From contig JAEZHY010000113.1 in NCBI GenBank assembly GCA_023416335.1, positions 1 through 64,000 on the forward strand: DNA of 64,000 nucleotides, written 5' to 3'. A program made the position numbers and the translations under genes. Positions 50,848 through 59,778 of this stretch are shown piece by piece. Source of the DNA: Pseudomonadota bacterium (GTDB taxonomy: Bacteria > Desulfobacterota > Syntrophobacteria > Syntrophobacterales > Syntrophobacteraceae). Under the pieces are notes generated by a model. The model did not search any database, was not told the DNA's origin, and saw only the letters and a program-made list of their open reading frames with translations. Every line of letters begins with the position of its first letter. Within the stretch, counting starts at the first letter, position 1.

Positions 50848-52407
50848 TTTCGCAGGCTGAGACTCAACTGCGGGAAGCTCTATTTCGAAAACCGTCCCCT
50901 TCCCGGACTCGCTTTCCACCCGGATCGTTCCCTTGTGCCTGTCGATTATCCCGAATGTCGTGGAAAGCCCGAGTCCCAATCCTTTCCCTTCCGTCTTCGT
51001 CGTGAAGAACGGGTCGAAGATGTAGAGCATATCGTCTTTCGAAATTCCGCAGCCGGTGTCGCGCACACGGATCGCGACGAGCTTCTTTTCGAGATCGAAG
51101 GTGCTCGCAAGGGTCAGGACCCCGCCGCTCGGCATGGCATCTATAGCGTTGAAAATCAGGTTGATGATGCACTGCTGGAGTTGGTTGAAATCTCCCGTGA
51201 TTGATGGAACGTCAGGGGCAAAACAGGTCTCCACCCGGATATTCTGAAGGGCCATTTTATGGGAACTCAGATTCACGCACCTCTCGAGGAGTTCGCGTAC
51301 ATCAACCGGGCTGAATTCGAGCTTTGATTTTCTCGAAAACGCCAGAAGGTTTGAGACGATTTTCGAGCAGCGTTCCAGCTCGCTTTCCATTAGCGACAGG
51401 TAGCCCTGAAACTTCGCTGTGGAATCCGCGGAAGGAGTTCCCCGGGAGAGTACCTTGTTCATGAGGCGGGCGTAATTGAGGATTCCGGCCAGGGGGTTGT
51501 TTATTTCATGAACGACACTGGCCGCCAGCTTTCCAAGGGATATCATCTTGTCCTGCTGAAGAAGCCTTGCCTGATCCGCAAATTCCTGGGCAAGCTTTCT
51601 GATCTCCCGCTCATCTCGGAAAAAACAGACTACCCCGGCTTCCCGTCCCTCCTCGAACATCGTCGCGGCCGAAATCTGGACCGGGATCCGCAATCCGTCT
51701 TTCGCCTGGAGAAAACTCTCGTATAGAAACAGCCTTCCCTCACCTCCGAATTCCCTGGAAGCGAGCGTTCTCCGGAATTTCTCGTCCTCACCTGCGCAGA
51801 AAAGGCTGCCCAGACCCAGACCCGAAGCTTCGTCCCTGGAATATCCGAGCATCTGCTCCATGCTGCGGTTGAAAATTACTACCTTCCCATCCTGGTTGCA
51901 GGCAAGGATGCCGTCTATCGAGCTTTCTATCAGAAGCTTTTGTGTATCGTAGGTCCGGCCCAGTTCTTCCGCCGTCGTCATCCATCGCTCTTCGATGAGA
52001 GCGGTGTAGTCCCTCAGGTCCTTTCGCGCGGCATAGCGGTCCCGGGCTCTTTTCAGGGCGACCATGAGTGCCTGGTCGCTTATCGGCTTGGTTATGAAAT
52101 CGGATGCATCCAGTTGCAGAGCGCGAATCGCATAGTCGATTTCATTGAATGCGGTTGCGACGATAACTTCCTTTTCCGGGTCCGTTTCTTTTATGCGCCT
52201 CAGCACTTCGATGCCGTCGATTCCGGGCATGCGGACATCGGTGACTATCAGGTCAGGGGATTCCTGCCGGCATGCCGCAATGCCGCTTTCGCCGTCGGGC
52301 GCAGTGATAACGTCGTATCCGGCGTCTTCCAGAGAAATGGTCATCACCTTCAGGATGCCTGGGTCGTCATCGATGACGAGTACTTTCCATCTCTTTTCGG
52401 TTTTCAT
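50839..52407 (-). CDS. Receiver-PAS-histidine kinase
   Basis: 522-residue cytoplasmic protein. The receiver (about 7-125) has VIDDDPG, phospho-acceptor D57 in LIVTDVRMPGIDG, and FITKPIS. A coiled-coil region leads to a PAS domain (about 165-280, SIDGILACNQDGKVVIFNRS). The phospho-histidine lies in AASVVHEINNPLAGI and the ATPase boxes are NLIFNAIDAM, DTGCGISKDD and GLGLGLSTT. Its kinase domain resembles the Rossmann kinase next door. The last residues (PAKRP) are encoded in the edge of the repeat module. Its target is unknown. Confidence 0.92.
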   Translation of the reverse strand: MKTEKRWKVLVIDDDPGILKVMTISLEDAGYDVITAPDGESGIAACRQESPDLIVTDVRMPGIDGIEVLRRIKETDPEKEVIVATAFNEIDYAIRALQLDASDFITKPISDQALMVALKRARDRYAARKDLRDYTALIEERWMTTAEELGRTYDTQKLLIESSIDGILACNQDGKVVIFNRSMEQMLGYSRDEASGLGLGSLFCAGEDEKFRRTLASREFGGEGRLFLYESFLQAKDGLRIPVQISAATMFEEGREAGVVCFFRDEREIRKLAQEFADQARLLQQDKMISLGKLAASVVHEINNPLAGILNYARLMNKVLSRGTPSADSTAKFQGYLSLMESELERCSKIVSNLLAFSRKSKLEFSPVDVRELLERCVNLSSHKMALQNIRVETCFAPDVPSITGDFNQLQQCIINLIFNAIDAMPSGGVLTLASTFDLEKKLVAIRVRDTGCGISKDDMLYIFDPFFTTKTEGKGLGLGLSTTFGIIDRHKGTIRVESESGKGTVFEIELPAVESQPAKRP

Positions 52408-52668
52408 AGTGTTTCCCGGTTTTCAGCTTTATCGCGGGATGAAAAAGGTTTGGCGCTTCGGTCCGGATCTTGAACTCTGTCGAGCTGGAGTACGGCCGGT
52501 CTCGGAGTTTATTAAAAGTTGCCCAAAGATCGGCGTTAGTCAAGGAGTAATCCTCGATCGAGTTTGGGTATCTGCGCTTTGGAATACCTGCAGGTGGGCG
52601 AAGAGGCGGGAGATCGGGGAGTGGCAAAGGGGGAGCCTGTCTGACCGGCTCCCCCATCGAGTAAGCGG

Positions 52669-54600
52669 TTACTGAATGAGTTTTACGACAACATTGTTGT
52701 TCTCGTTCGATTCGGTGACCACGTTATCCGGATCGATAACGCAGATTGCGTATTTTCCCCTGAACGAGGTCGTCGAACTCTTGCTTATGCTGAGATTGAT
52801 GTAGGAGTTTGCCCGTATCGAATACGATACCGTGGCAGTCCCGAGAAGAGTTGTCTTCGCAACCCCGTCGTTCGAGAGGTACAGAAGTACCCGGAACGAA
52901 CTTGCGGTGGCGGTGGTTCCCTTGTTCTGTACCTGAAAGTTTCCGGACAGAGTTTTGCCGGTACTACTCGTATAAAGGTACGTGAAAACCCCGGTGAGAT
53001 CGGCTTTAGTTGTCGGGGTAGATCCGGAGGACACGACCAGGTTGACTGCGCTCCCGGAGTTGACGGTAACGCCTGCCGTAGGATTCTGGCTGATGACAAG
53101 CCCCGCTGCAACAGTGGAGCTGGTCTGGGTCGTTACCGTTCCAACCTTGAGGCCGGCTGCGGTTAGTGCAGATGTTGCCGCCGCCTGCGTTTTGTTTAAT
53201 ACATTGGGGACGGTCACCGTAGTCGGAGCGGGAGCAGGTCCGGAAGACACGACCAGGTTGACTGCGCTTCCGGAGTTTGCGGTAGCGCCTGCGGTCGGGT
53301 TCTGGCTCATGACCAGTCCCGCTGCAACGGTGGAACTGGTCTGGGTCGTCACCGTTCCAACCTTGAGGCCAACTGCGGTGATTGCGGATGTTGCCGCCGC
53401 CTGCGTTTTATTTACTACGTTGGGGACCGTCACCGTGGTCGGAGCGGCTCCCGAGGAGACCACCAGGTTGACTGCGCTTCCGGAGTTTGCGGTAGCGCCT
53501 GCCGTCGGGTTCTGGCTGATGACCAGTCCTGCTGCAACAGTGGAGCTTGTCTGGGTCGTTATCGTCCCCACTTTGAGGCCGGCTGCGGTAATTGCGGTGG
53601 TTGCGCCCGTCTGCGTATTGCCTACTACATTGGGGACGGTCACCGTAGTCGGGGTTGGTGTCCCGCCCGCGTATTCGATGAAGTTTGCACCGTATCCGAC
53701 CTGGTTGATGTTGTAACGGATTCTCATGTACCCTGATTCACCCCAGGACGCGCCCCAGGAATTACGAAGAATCCAGTAACCGTTGTCGGGACCAAGGTCG
53801 TCGTTCCATCCAACCAGCACGACGGCGTGGTTTACCGATCCCGATTCATTGGTGTTGAAGATACCGCCGGTGTAAGCCTGGAAGGCATTTCCAACATAGA
53901 CCGCAACGGATATCGGGCCGTATGTGTAAATCGCCTGCTTGATGGCCTGTACGCTCGGAACCGCATATTGGCTTCCGACATAGGCCCAGCCCGAAATCTT
54001 GTACGGATGGTTGTAGGGACCGCCACAGGTCGAATTGGTCGCTGTGTAGGGCTTGCTGGATTCCAGTACGGCACCGGCGCCGTTGTTGTCCTGGCCGGAC
54101 TTGTTCATGTGGTAGTCATGAGCCCACCAGCCGCCGTTGCAGCTCCAGCCGTCCAGGTTGCAGGAGTTCAGGTACTGTTCGGAAAGATCGACTGTAACCC
54201 CGTCCTTCAAAAGGATTTGGGATTCCAGAGGTCCGACCGTTCCGAATGCCCAGCAGTCACCGCATGAACCCTGGTTCTTGATCGGGGTCACGCCGTTGAG
54301 GGTCCGCCAGTCGTAAGAAGACGGAACGGCCTGGACGGTTGCTTCAAGCATGGGGACCTGCGGAGCATCGTCTTTGTTCCATCCCGGCGGGACCTTGAGC
54401 CCGCAGAGCTGGTCGATGCGCTTGTCCATTGCAGCAGAATAACCGACTTCGTACGTTGCACCTTTGCCCCGCACGTCATCCCTTATCGCTTTGATTTTTG
54501 CCTCGACGTCGGGACGCAGAGGGCGGAAATCCGCTGCTCCGGCAAGTGAAGGCATCACGATAAGAACTGCGACCATCACGCTTAGAACAAACTTCCTCAT
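52669..54600 (-). CDS. Secreted papain-like (C1A) cysteine protease with three PASTA domains and CARDB
   Basis: 643 residues. A Sec signal (KFVLSVMVAVLIVMPSLAGA) and a propeptide-like region come first. The C1A protease domain (about 93-312) has oxyanion Gln110 and Cys116 in NQGSCGDCWAFG, His258 in SVNHAVVLVGW, and Asn280 in WILRNSWGASWGESGYM, so it should be active. Three near-identical PASTA domains follow (about 318-527), each with TVPNV and the SQNPTAG loop. The end is a CARDB-type Ig fold (about 532-643) with DNVVTESNENNN. PASTA domains usually bind peptidoglycan or muropeptides. The frame runs upstream to 54,690; the ATG at 54,600 has AGGA upstream and begins the signal peptide. Confidence 0.93.
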   Translation of the reverse strand: MRKFVLSVMVAVLIVMPSLAGAADFRPLRPDVEAKIKAIRDDVRGKGATYEVGYSAAMDKRIDQLCGLKVPPGWNKDDAPQVPMLEATVQAVPSSYDWRTLNGVTPIKNQGSCGDCWAFGTVGPLESQILLKDGVTVDLSEQYLNSCNLDGWSCNGGWWAHDYHMNKSGQDNNGAGAVLESSKPYTATNSTCGGPYNHPYKISGWAYVGSQYAVPSVQAIKQAIYTYGPISVAVYVGNAFQAYTGGIFNTNESGSVNHAVVLVGWNDDLGPDNGYWILRNSWGASWGESGYMRIRYNINQVGYGANFIEYAGGTPTPTTVTVPNVVGNTQTGATTAITAAGLKVGTITTQTSSTVAAGLVISQNPTAGATANSGSAVNLVVSSGAAPTTVTVPNVVNKTQAAATSAITAVGLKVGTVTTQTSSTVAAGLVMSQNPTAGATANSGSAVNLVVSSGPAPAPTTVTVPNVLNKTQAAATSALTAAGLKVGTVTTQTSSTVAAGLVISQNPTAGVTVNSGSAVNLVVSSGSTPTTKADLTGVFTYLYTSSTGKTLSGNFQVQNKGTTATASSFRVLLYLSNDGVAKTTLLGTATVSYSIRANSYINLSISKSSTTSFRGKYAICVIDPDNVVTESNENNNVVVKLIQ

Positions 54601-54910
54601 ACATGTTCCTCTCTTTGAATAATAGTGAGTAGAACGCAAATCACCGGTCCGATGCCCGGCTGTTGAAGATGGAATAAAGGTTGTCAACAAGATTACTTAG
54701 GATTTTAGAGAATGAACGATTTATAGGCAATGATGGTGCCAATATCGGGTGCAGATGACTGTTTTTGAAGCCTAGCCCATCGTAAGCAGTGGAGAAAGGG
54801 GCGGGAGCACGGATTAGGGCGAGTAGCAAAACGGATTGCCGGCACTTTTCAGGTCGGATGTGACGAGAGATTTCTGCTGAAATTAATGCTAAGTGTATAT
54901 AAATACCTGC
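54601..54910. other. AT-rich intergenic region upstream of the protease
   Basis: This 310-bp stretch should contain the promoter of the minus-strand protease gene. A TTGACA is present near 54,690 on the minus strand, but no matching -10 box is clear. I see no gene in it. The tandem duplication begins directly after. Confidence 0.4.
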
Positions 54911-55378
54911 ACTAGTGTAGGATAAACCATACATTCAGCAGTAATTCTCAAAGCTATTTGCGGCTAAAATGGTGAAATTCTAAGCGGTTACCTTGTGGCA
55001 TTTCTGCTCGGACATTCACACTTGAAAAAATCTGTTGAACAGAATGAGCCCCGGGTCCGGAGCAGGAGTCGCGGAGGCTCTTCTATGAAGGTCCTGATCG
55101 CGTCCCGAACAGTTCGGTAATGGACAAGAGCTTCTTCTTCACTCACTAGTGTAGGGCAAACCATACACCTGGTTGTAATTCTCCTGGCCTATTTGTGACT
55201 AAAATGGTGAAACTCCAGGCAGTTACCTTGTGGCATTTCTGCTCGGACATTCACACTTGAAAAAACCTGTTGAACAGAATCAGCCCCGGGTCCTAAGCAG
55301 GAGTCGCGGAAGCTCTTCTATGATAGTCCTGATCGCGTCCCGAACAGTTCGGTAGTGGACAAGAGCTTCTTCTTCACT
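54911..55378. repeat. 234-bp tandem duplication
   Basis: Two units, 54,911-55,144 and 55,145-55,378, share about 90% of bases by eye. Both begin 'actagtgtagg' and end 'gacaagagcttcttcttcac'. The second unit includes the last ~99 bp of the downstream-oriented ArsC-like gene; the first carries a copy of that gene end without its stop codon. The rest of each unit is non-coding ('ggttaccttgtggcatttct'). Confidence 0.92.
55046..55144 (-). pseudogene. Duplicated 3' fragment of the ArsC-like gene
   Basis: In frame it reads EEEALVHYRTVRDAIRTFIE then EPPRLLLRTRG, matching the C-terminus of the intact gene with two substitutions (I to F and L to P). The stop codon TGA of the real gene is changed to TCA here. 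It has no start codon and is a by-product of the 234-bp duplication. Confidence 0.8.
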
Positions 55379-55735
55379 TTGAGATGCCGCGGCCAGCTGC
55401 GGCGGCGCAGGGAATTCAGCATGCAGGAGTTCAGTGTTTCCGGGAAAAGTCGGGAGGGCTCGTTGGGCGCCACCGCAAAGAGTAATTACGTAATCGAATT
55501 GGACTCCGTCATACTCCTTCAGGGGCTTCGACCATTGGGCCGAAAGATCGATGCCGGCTTCCGCCATTACCTTGATTATTCTGGGATCTATAAAGCCATG
55601 AGGCGATATCCCGGCTGAATACGATTCTATCCTATCCTGCCACAGGAAGCGGCACCATCCTTCCGCAAGCTGGCTTCGGCAGGCATTCCCGTTGCAAACA
55701 AAAAGAATCTTCATTTTTTGGCTGTTTTCTCGCAT
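55280..55735 (-). CDS. Arsenate reductase / low-molecular-weight protein tyrosine phosphatase family
   Basis: 151-residue protein with the family P-loop VCNGNACRSQLAEGW (CX5R), where the N-terminal cysteine and arginine are catalytic. In LMW phosphatases the general acid is in a DPY-like loop; here LCGGAQRALPTFPG has no clear DP, so ArsC-like chemistry (thioredoxin-linked, FDYVITLCGGA contains the Cys) is more likely. The frame extends to 55,921, but the ATG at 55,735 has AGGAGG upstream. Its last ~33 codons lie inside a tandem duplication. I see nothing else in 55,736-56,067. Confidence 0.87.
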   Translation of the reverse strand: MRENSQKMKILFVCNGNACRSQLAEGWCRFLWQDRIESYSAGISPHGFIDPRIIKVMAEAGIDLSAQWSKPLKEYDGVQFDYVITLCGGAQRALPTFPGNTELLHAEFPAPPQLAAASQSEEEALVHYRTVRDAIRTIIEELPRLLLRTRG

Positions 55736-56067
55736 TTTCAGCCTCCTATAGTGGCCGACGTAGAACGACGTAATCGTAGCACCATAGGCTAAATCGATGC
55801 AAATAGGAAAATGAAATGGAAAAATTGATCGTAGCGAGATGTTCAGGGGCCAGGATGGGCAACTCAAGTCTGTCTGCAGTGTCCCGTGGGTGACGGAGGA
55901 TGTGGGGCAATGGGTTCGCACAAAAGAAGCATCTGTAGACTTTCATCAGAAACATTCTTACGGTCTTTGGCATTTTATCTGGTTTATTCTCAATTACTTC
56001 TCACAAATTTATCCGGTTTGGTTATAAAATTCATTTCCGACCGCATACGGAAATCGAGAGGTGAACT

Positions 56068-57042
56068 GTGAATAGTCGTGAGAGATTTCTGGAAGTAATG
56101 CGCTTTGGCAGCCCTGATCGTGTTCCTTGTTTTGAGGAAGGTATCAGAGAGGAGGTCCTGAGCGTCTGGCGCAAACAGGGGCCTGCGCCCGGGACTGATA
56201 TTCAGAGCCTTTTCTCTTACGATCGTCTCGAAGAGTTGGAGACAAACGTCGATCCCATTCCAGTGATTGAAGATTGGCCTTCCTCAGTCTCTCAATTGAG
56301 CGTCCTGCGGAAACGTCTGGATCCTTTCGACGAAAGTCGCCTTCCGGGGGAATTGAGCGCCCACTCACGGGCTGGAAAGAAACGTGAGTACGTAATCTTT
56401 CTGCGGGTGCATCGCGGTTTTTTTCTCTCGATGGGCGTGCGGGGCTGGGGCCGGTTTGCCGAACTGATGGAACTGCTTATCTTCGATCCCGGGTTTGTGC
56501 GCGAGAGCATGTCGATACAGGGTGATTTTGCCGCCAAACTGACGGAACGGGTGCTCAAGGCAGTCGATGTGGATGCAGTGATATTCCACGAACCAATCGG
56601 CGGCAATTCCGGGCCGCTTATCTCCCCACGAATGTATGAAGAATTTGTGCTCAAGAGCTATGAGCCGCTCCTTGCCGTGATCAGGCAATATGGTGTCGAG
56701 ACCTTAATTTTCCGGACCTTCGCTAATTCGCGCGTATTGATCCCCAGTATTCTGAAATGGGGATTCAATTGCCTGTGGGCCTACGAGGTGAATACTGCGG
56801 CAATGGATTATCGTGATATCCGCAAAGAATTCGGGAGGGATTTACGCCTTATCGGAGGCATCGACCTCGATTCGCTTCGGCGCGGCAAAGAAGCGATCAG
56901 GCGGGAGATCGAGGAGAAGGTCCCGCCTCTTTTAGCCGGCGGCGGCTACGTGCCCCTGGCTGACGGGAGGATACGTGAGGATATATCCTTTGAAAATTAC
57001 TCTTACTACAGGCATTTGCTGGAGACAGTTGCGCAACAATAG
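56068..57042 (+). CDS. Uroporphyrinogen decarboxylase-family protein (URO-D fold)
   Basis: 324-residue TIM-barrel protein. MNSRERFLEVMRFGSPDRVP is the standard start of URO-D-type proteins. DAVIFHEPIGGNSGPLISPR then MYEEFVLKSYEP, and LIGGIDLDSL near the end, match the methylcobalamin:CoM methyltransferase-like branch (MtaA/CmuA-type) more than haem biosynthesis enzymes. The likely role is corrinoid-dependent methyl transfer, but the typical His-x-Cys zinc site is not obvious. GTG start with AGAGGTG upstream. No corrinoid protein gene is adjacent. Confidence 0.78.
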   Translation: MNSRERFLEVMRFGSPDRVPCFEEGIREEVLSVWRKQGPAPGTDIQSLFSYDRLEELETNVDPIPVIEDWPSSVSQLSVLRKRLDPFDESRLPGELSAHSRAGKKREYVIFLRVHRGFFLSMGVRGWGRFAELMELLIFDPGFVRESMSIQGDFAAKLTERVLKAVDVDAVIFHEPIGGNSGPLISPRMYEEFVLKSYEPLLAVIRQYGVETLIFRTFANSRVLIPSILKWGFNCLWAYEVNTAAMDYRDIRKEFGRDLRLIGGIDLDSLRRGKEAIRREIEEKVPPLLAGGGYVPLADGRIREDISFENYSYYRHLLETVAQQ

Positions 57043-57353
57043 AGTTTCTTACCGTCTTCGGGCAAAAGCTGGCTGAATGGAACCGTGCCGGGAAGTCACG
57101 TCCACCACTCGACACGGTCAGAAGAGCATAGCGACGCCTATCACTTGCATCTTCGAACGGAAACGTCTATTTTTTGGTTGCCTGGAATTCCTTCAGAAGT
57201 TCGTGTCGGCATGAATCAGACCCGATTCTCCCTCAGCATACTGCTTCAATAGACAGCGATTCGGTATCTCTTTTCCTGCTTAAATCAATTGGTTGCTTTT
57301 TCCTTCGGTGCCGGCCTTTTGCGCAGTGAATTTTGAAATTCACAAGAGGACCT
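57043..57353. other. Intergenic region before the AMACR-like gene
   Basis: About 310 bp with no gene, repeat or clear hairpin. It contains T-rich stretches ('tctattttttggttgc') and would hold the promoter of the plus-strand acyl-CoA gene. Nothing more can be said. Confidence 0.4.
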
Positions 57354-58529
57354 ATGGAAGGCGCTCTATCTGGATTAAAGGTGCTTGACTTGTCACGGCT
57401 TTTGCCTGGACCGTTTTGTTCCATGCTGCTGGCCGACCTTGGTGCGGATGTCATCAAGGTAGAAGAACCCAAAACCGGTGACTACATCCGCTGGTGGTAT
57501 CCCAAAATTGGAAGCAACAGCGCGTTTCACGTCGTGCTCAATCGAAATAAACGCTCGCTGACCCTTGATCTCAAAAGCCGGGCAGGAAAAGCGATTTTCG
57601 AAAAGCTCGCTATGGGCGCCGATGTTGTCCTGGAAGGTTTTCGACCCGGGGTTATGGAGAAACTGGGGCTGGGATTCGAACACCTGGAACGGATCAATCC
57701 CCGCCTGGTCTATTGCAGCATAACCGGTTACGGTGCCAAAGGGCCGGGAGCACATAAGGCAGGACACGATATCAATTACTTGAGTTTGAATGGGGTCCTG
57801 TCTTATAGCGGTAGGGAGTCTCCGACTGTAACGGGGGTCCAGATAGCGGACCTTGGCGGCGGGGGACTGTTGGCTGCTTTCGCGATCATGGCTGCTCTGT
57901 TTGCCCGGGAAAAAATAGGCAGAGGCCAGTTTGTGGATGTCTCCATGACTGATGGATCCTTTGCCTGGAACTGCCTGAGACTGGGTAAGTTCTTCGCCGA
58001 TGGCAAAATCCCCTTGCCGGGGGATGATCTTCTGAATCACGGAGTGGCCTGCTACAATATCTATGAAACGAAAGACGGACGCTACATGAGCCTGGGAGCG
58101 CTGGAACCCCGATTCTGGAAATCTTTCTGCCGTGCTGCCGGAAGAACGGAATGGGACATACCGGCTTACTTCGAACCTGGCGAGCATCAGAAGGAGCTGA
58201 CAGCCCGGATCTCGGAATCCTTTCTGCAAAAGACTCAGGCCGAATGGATAGAACATTTCAAAGAGGCTGATTGCTGCTGCGAACCTGTTTTGAACCTAGG
58301 CGAGGCGGTCGAGAGCGAGGCAATGAAGGACCGCCAAATGGTGATAAGCCTGATTCATCATTCATGGGGCGCATATCGCCAGTTGGGGATAGCCCCGAAA
58401 TTTTCCCTCACACCTGGGTCGATCAGATCCCATGCGCCGGACCTCGGAGAGCACACCCGAACGATCCTTCAGGAACTCGGTTTTTCCACAGCAAAGATCG
58501 ATGAGTTGCAAAACTCCGGAGTGATTTAG
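57354..58529 (+). CDS. CaiB/BaiF family acyl-CoA enzyme, AMACR-like
   Basis: 391-residue family III CoA-transferase/racemase. N-terminal LDLSRLLPGPFCSMLLADLG and VIKVEEP are typical. The pair His138-Asp139 in AGHDINYLSLNG and Asp166 in VQIADLGGGGL match the catalytic His and Asp of alpha-methylacyl-CoA racemase, so racemisation of 2-methylacyl-CoA is as likely as CoA transfer. The C-terminal PGEHQKELTARISESFLQKT part is the usual cap. An in-frame TTG at 57,333 exists, but the ATG at 57,354 has GAGG six bases upstream. A clean terminator follows. Confidence 0.88.
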   Translation: MEGALSGLKVLDLSRLLPGPFCSMLLADLGADVIKVEEPKTGDYIRWWYPKIGSNSAFHVVLNRNKRSLTLDLKSRAGKAIFEKLAMGADVVLEGFRPGVMEKLGLGFEHLERINPRLVYCSITGYGAKGPGAHKAGHDINYLSLNGVLSYSGRESPTVTGVQIADLGGGGLLAAFAIMAALFAREKIGRGQFVDVSMTDGSFAWNCLRLGKFFADGKIPLPGDDLLNHGVACYNIYETKDGRYMSLGALEPRFWKSFCRAAGRTEWDIPAYFEPGEHQKELTARISESFLQKTQAEWIEHFKEADCCCEPVLNLGEAVESEAMKDRQMVISLIHHSWGAYRQLGIAPKFSLTPGSIRSHAPDLGEHTRTILQELGFSTAKIDELQNSGVI

Positions 58530-58559
58530 CAGGTGAGGAAATCTTGCGGGAAGCAGAAA

Positions 58560-58586
58560 GGGACCAGGTAGTGCCTACCTGGTCCC
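58560..58586. terminator. Terminator hairpin
   Basis: GGGACCAGGTAG-tgc-CTACCTGGTCCC is a perfect 12-bp stem with a 3-base loop, followed on the plus strand by 'ttcatttta'. It lies 30 bp after the stop of the AMACR-like gene and 15 bp from the 3' end of tRNA-Arg on the other strand, so it probably ends both transcripts. Confidence 0.85.
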
Positions 58587-58600
58587 TTCATTTTACTCAG

Positions 58601-58674
<74 letters not shown>

Positions 58675-58792
58675 AAACGAACATCCATTTTTAACAGAAA
58701 CTCGCGTGCGATGCAAGCTAAAAACTGCCGAAAAACGACTGCATTTTGCAGGTTGTTGTTTCGGCCGGGCAGGGCGGCGACTTAATTGGACC

Positions 58793-59344
58793 TCATGCCC
58801 AGTTTGCAATCAACTCCCGGGCACCGACAACATTGGCGTAAGTTCCGGCCAGAGCCGACAGGAATGCCGCATGAACGTGAGCGGCGGGGACGGTCGTTTT
58901 TCCGAACGACAGGTCCCGGGTTGCACAGGCGTCGTGGACCAGCGTGCAGGCATAACCCGCGTCGAAAGCGGCGCGAATCGTGGCATCCACGCACATGTGG
59001 GTCATCATTCCGCAAACGATCAACTTCTTTATGCCCGACTTTTCGAGAATTCCGCCCAGTTCCGTTTCCCGGAAGCTGTTCGGGAAGTGCTTCTCGACAA
59101 CGGCTTCACCGGAAAGGGGAGCAACGCATTGATGGATTTCGGACCCCGGCGTTCCGGGCAGGAAGAAGGTCGCCCCGGGGCGGAGCGAAAGATGGCGGAT
59201 GTGTATAACAGGTATTTTCTTTTCCCGATGAAAGGAAAGGACTTCCCGTGCCCGTTCGCCTGCTTCGCTGCTTCCCGAGAGTTCCATTTTGCCGCCGGGA
59301 AAATAGTCGTTCTGGATATCGATCAGGATAAGTGCACTGCTCAT
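58793..59344 (-). CDS. Isochorismatase-family hydrolase (pyrazinamidase/nicotinamidase-like)
   Basis: 183-residue hydrolase. Catalytic Asp in ALILIDIQNDYFPGG, Lys in VEKHFPNSFRET and nucleophile Cys in GMMTHMCVDATIRAAFD form the full triad. It is closer to the 'cysteine hydrolase' YecD/PncA-like branch; lack of the DxHxxxH metal motif argues against a true nicotinamidase. Two starts are possible: ATG at 59,344 with GGGG upstream, which I prefer because the family begins there, or ATG at 59,386 with GGAAG (14 extra residues). Confidence 0.88.
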   Translation of the reverse strand: MSSALILIDIQNDYFPGGKMELSGSSEAGERAREVLSFHREKKIPVIHIRHLSLRPGATFFLPGTPGSEIHQCVAPLSGEAVVEKHFPNSFRETELGGILEKSGIKKLIVCGMMTHMCVDATIRAAFDAGYACTLVHDACATRDLSFGKTTVPAAHVHAAFLSALAGTYANVVGARELIANWA

Positions 59345-59496
59345 GTTGTCCCCCGGATTGCGTTGGTACTTGTGTTGATTGTTCATGTTCTTCCGACGCG
59401 GTGAGTCCCGAAATCGGTCACGGAGATTACTCCCGTAAGGAGGTCGGCGCAAGAAGGATCGCGAGAACCCGCGTGTGACGTGGTGGTTCCCCTTGT

Positions 59497-59625
59497 ATGA
59501 AACTTCAATAATGGAGTACGGTGAGCGGACGTAGGGTGGGCACCCCAAATACCGGACCACGCTCCGCTCCCCCACCCTACCGTCGCTGTCGCACTTCCGA
59601 ATCGAAGTTTCATTCTCGTTCAAGC
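59497..59625. repeat. Palindromic repeat module with 'GAAACTTC' outer arms
   Basis: Core: 'gtagggtgggcaccccaaat' ... 'ccgctcccccaccctacc', with inverted ends 'GTAGGGTGGG'/'CCCACCCTAC'. Outside it are 'tgaaacttcaat' (59,496-59,507) and 'atcgaagtttca' (59,600-59,611), also inverted. The same 'gaaacttc' pair appears near 63,914-64,000. A diverged REP-like remnant follows to about 59,700. Confidence 0.75.
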
Positions 59626-59778
59626 TGCACCGGGGATGCAGCGGCTCCCCTGGATTCCGGCTCAAAAGCACTCAAATACGGAATGACGATCGGTGTGACC
59701 CGATCCGACTGGCCGATAGCCGGACAACCCAGCCACTTCGAACCGCCTCCGTCTTCAAGACTCCGGCTTCTGGCGGGC

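Noticed and set aside
54911..55378. Possible sigma-54 promoter at 'gtggcatttctgct' in each duplicated unit
   Set aside because: The GG-to-GC distance is too short for a -24/-12 promoter.
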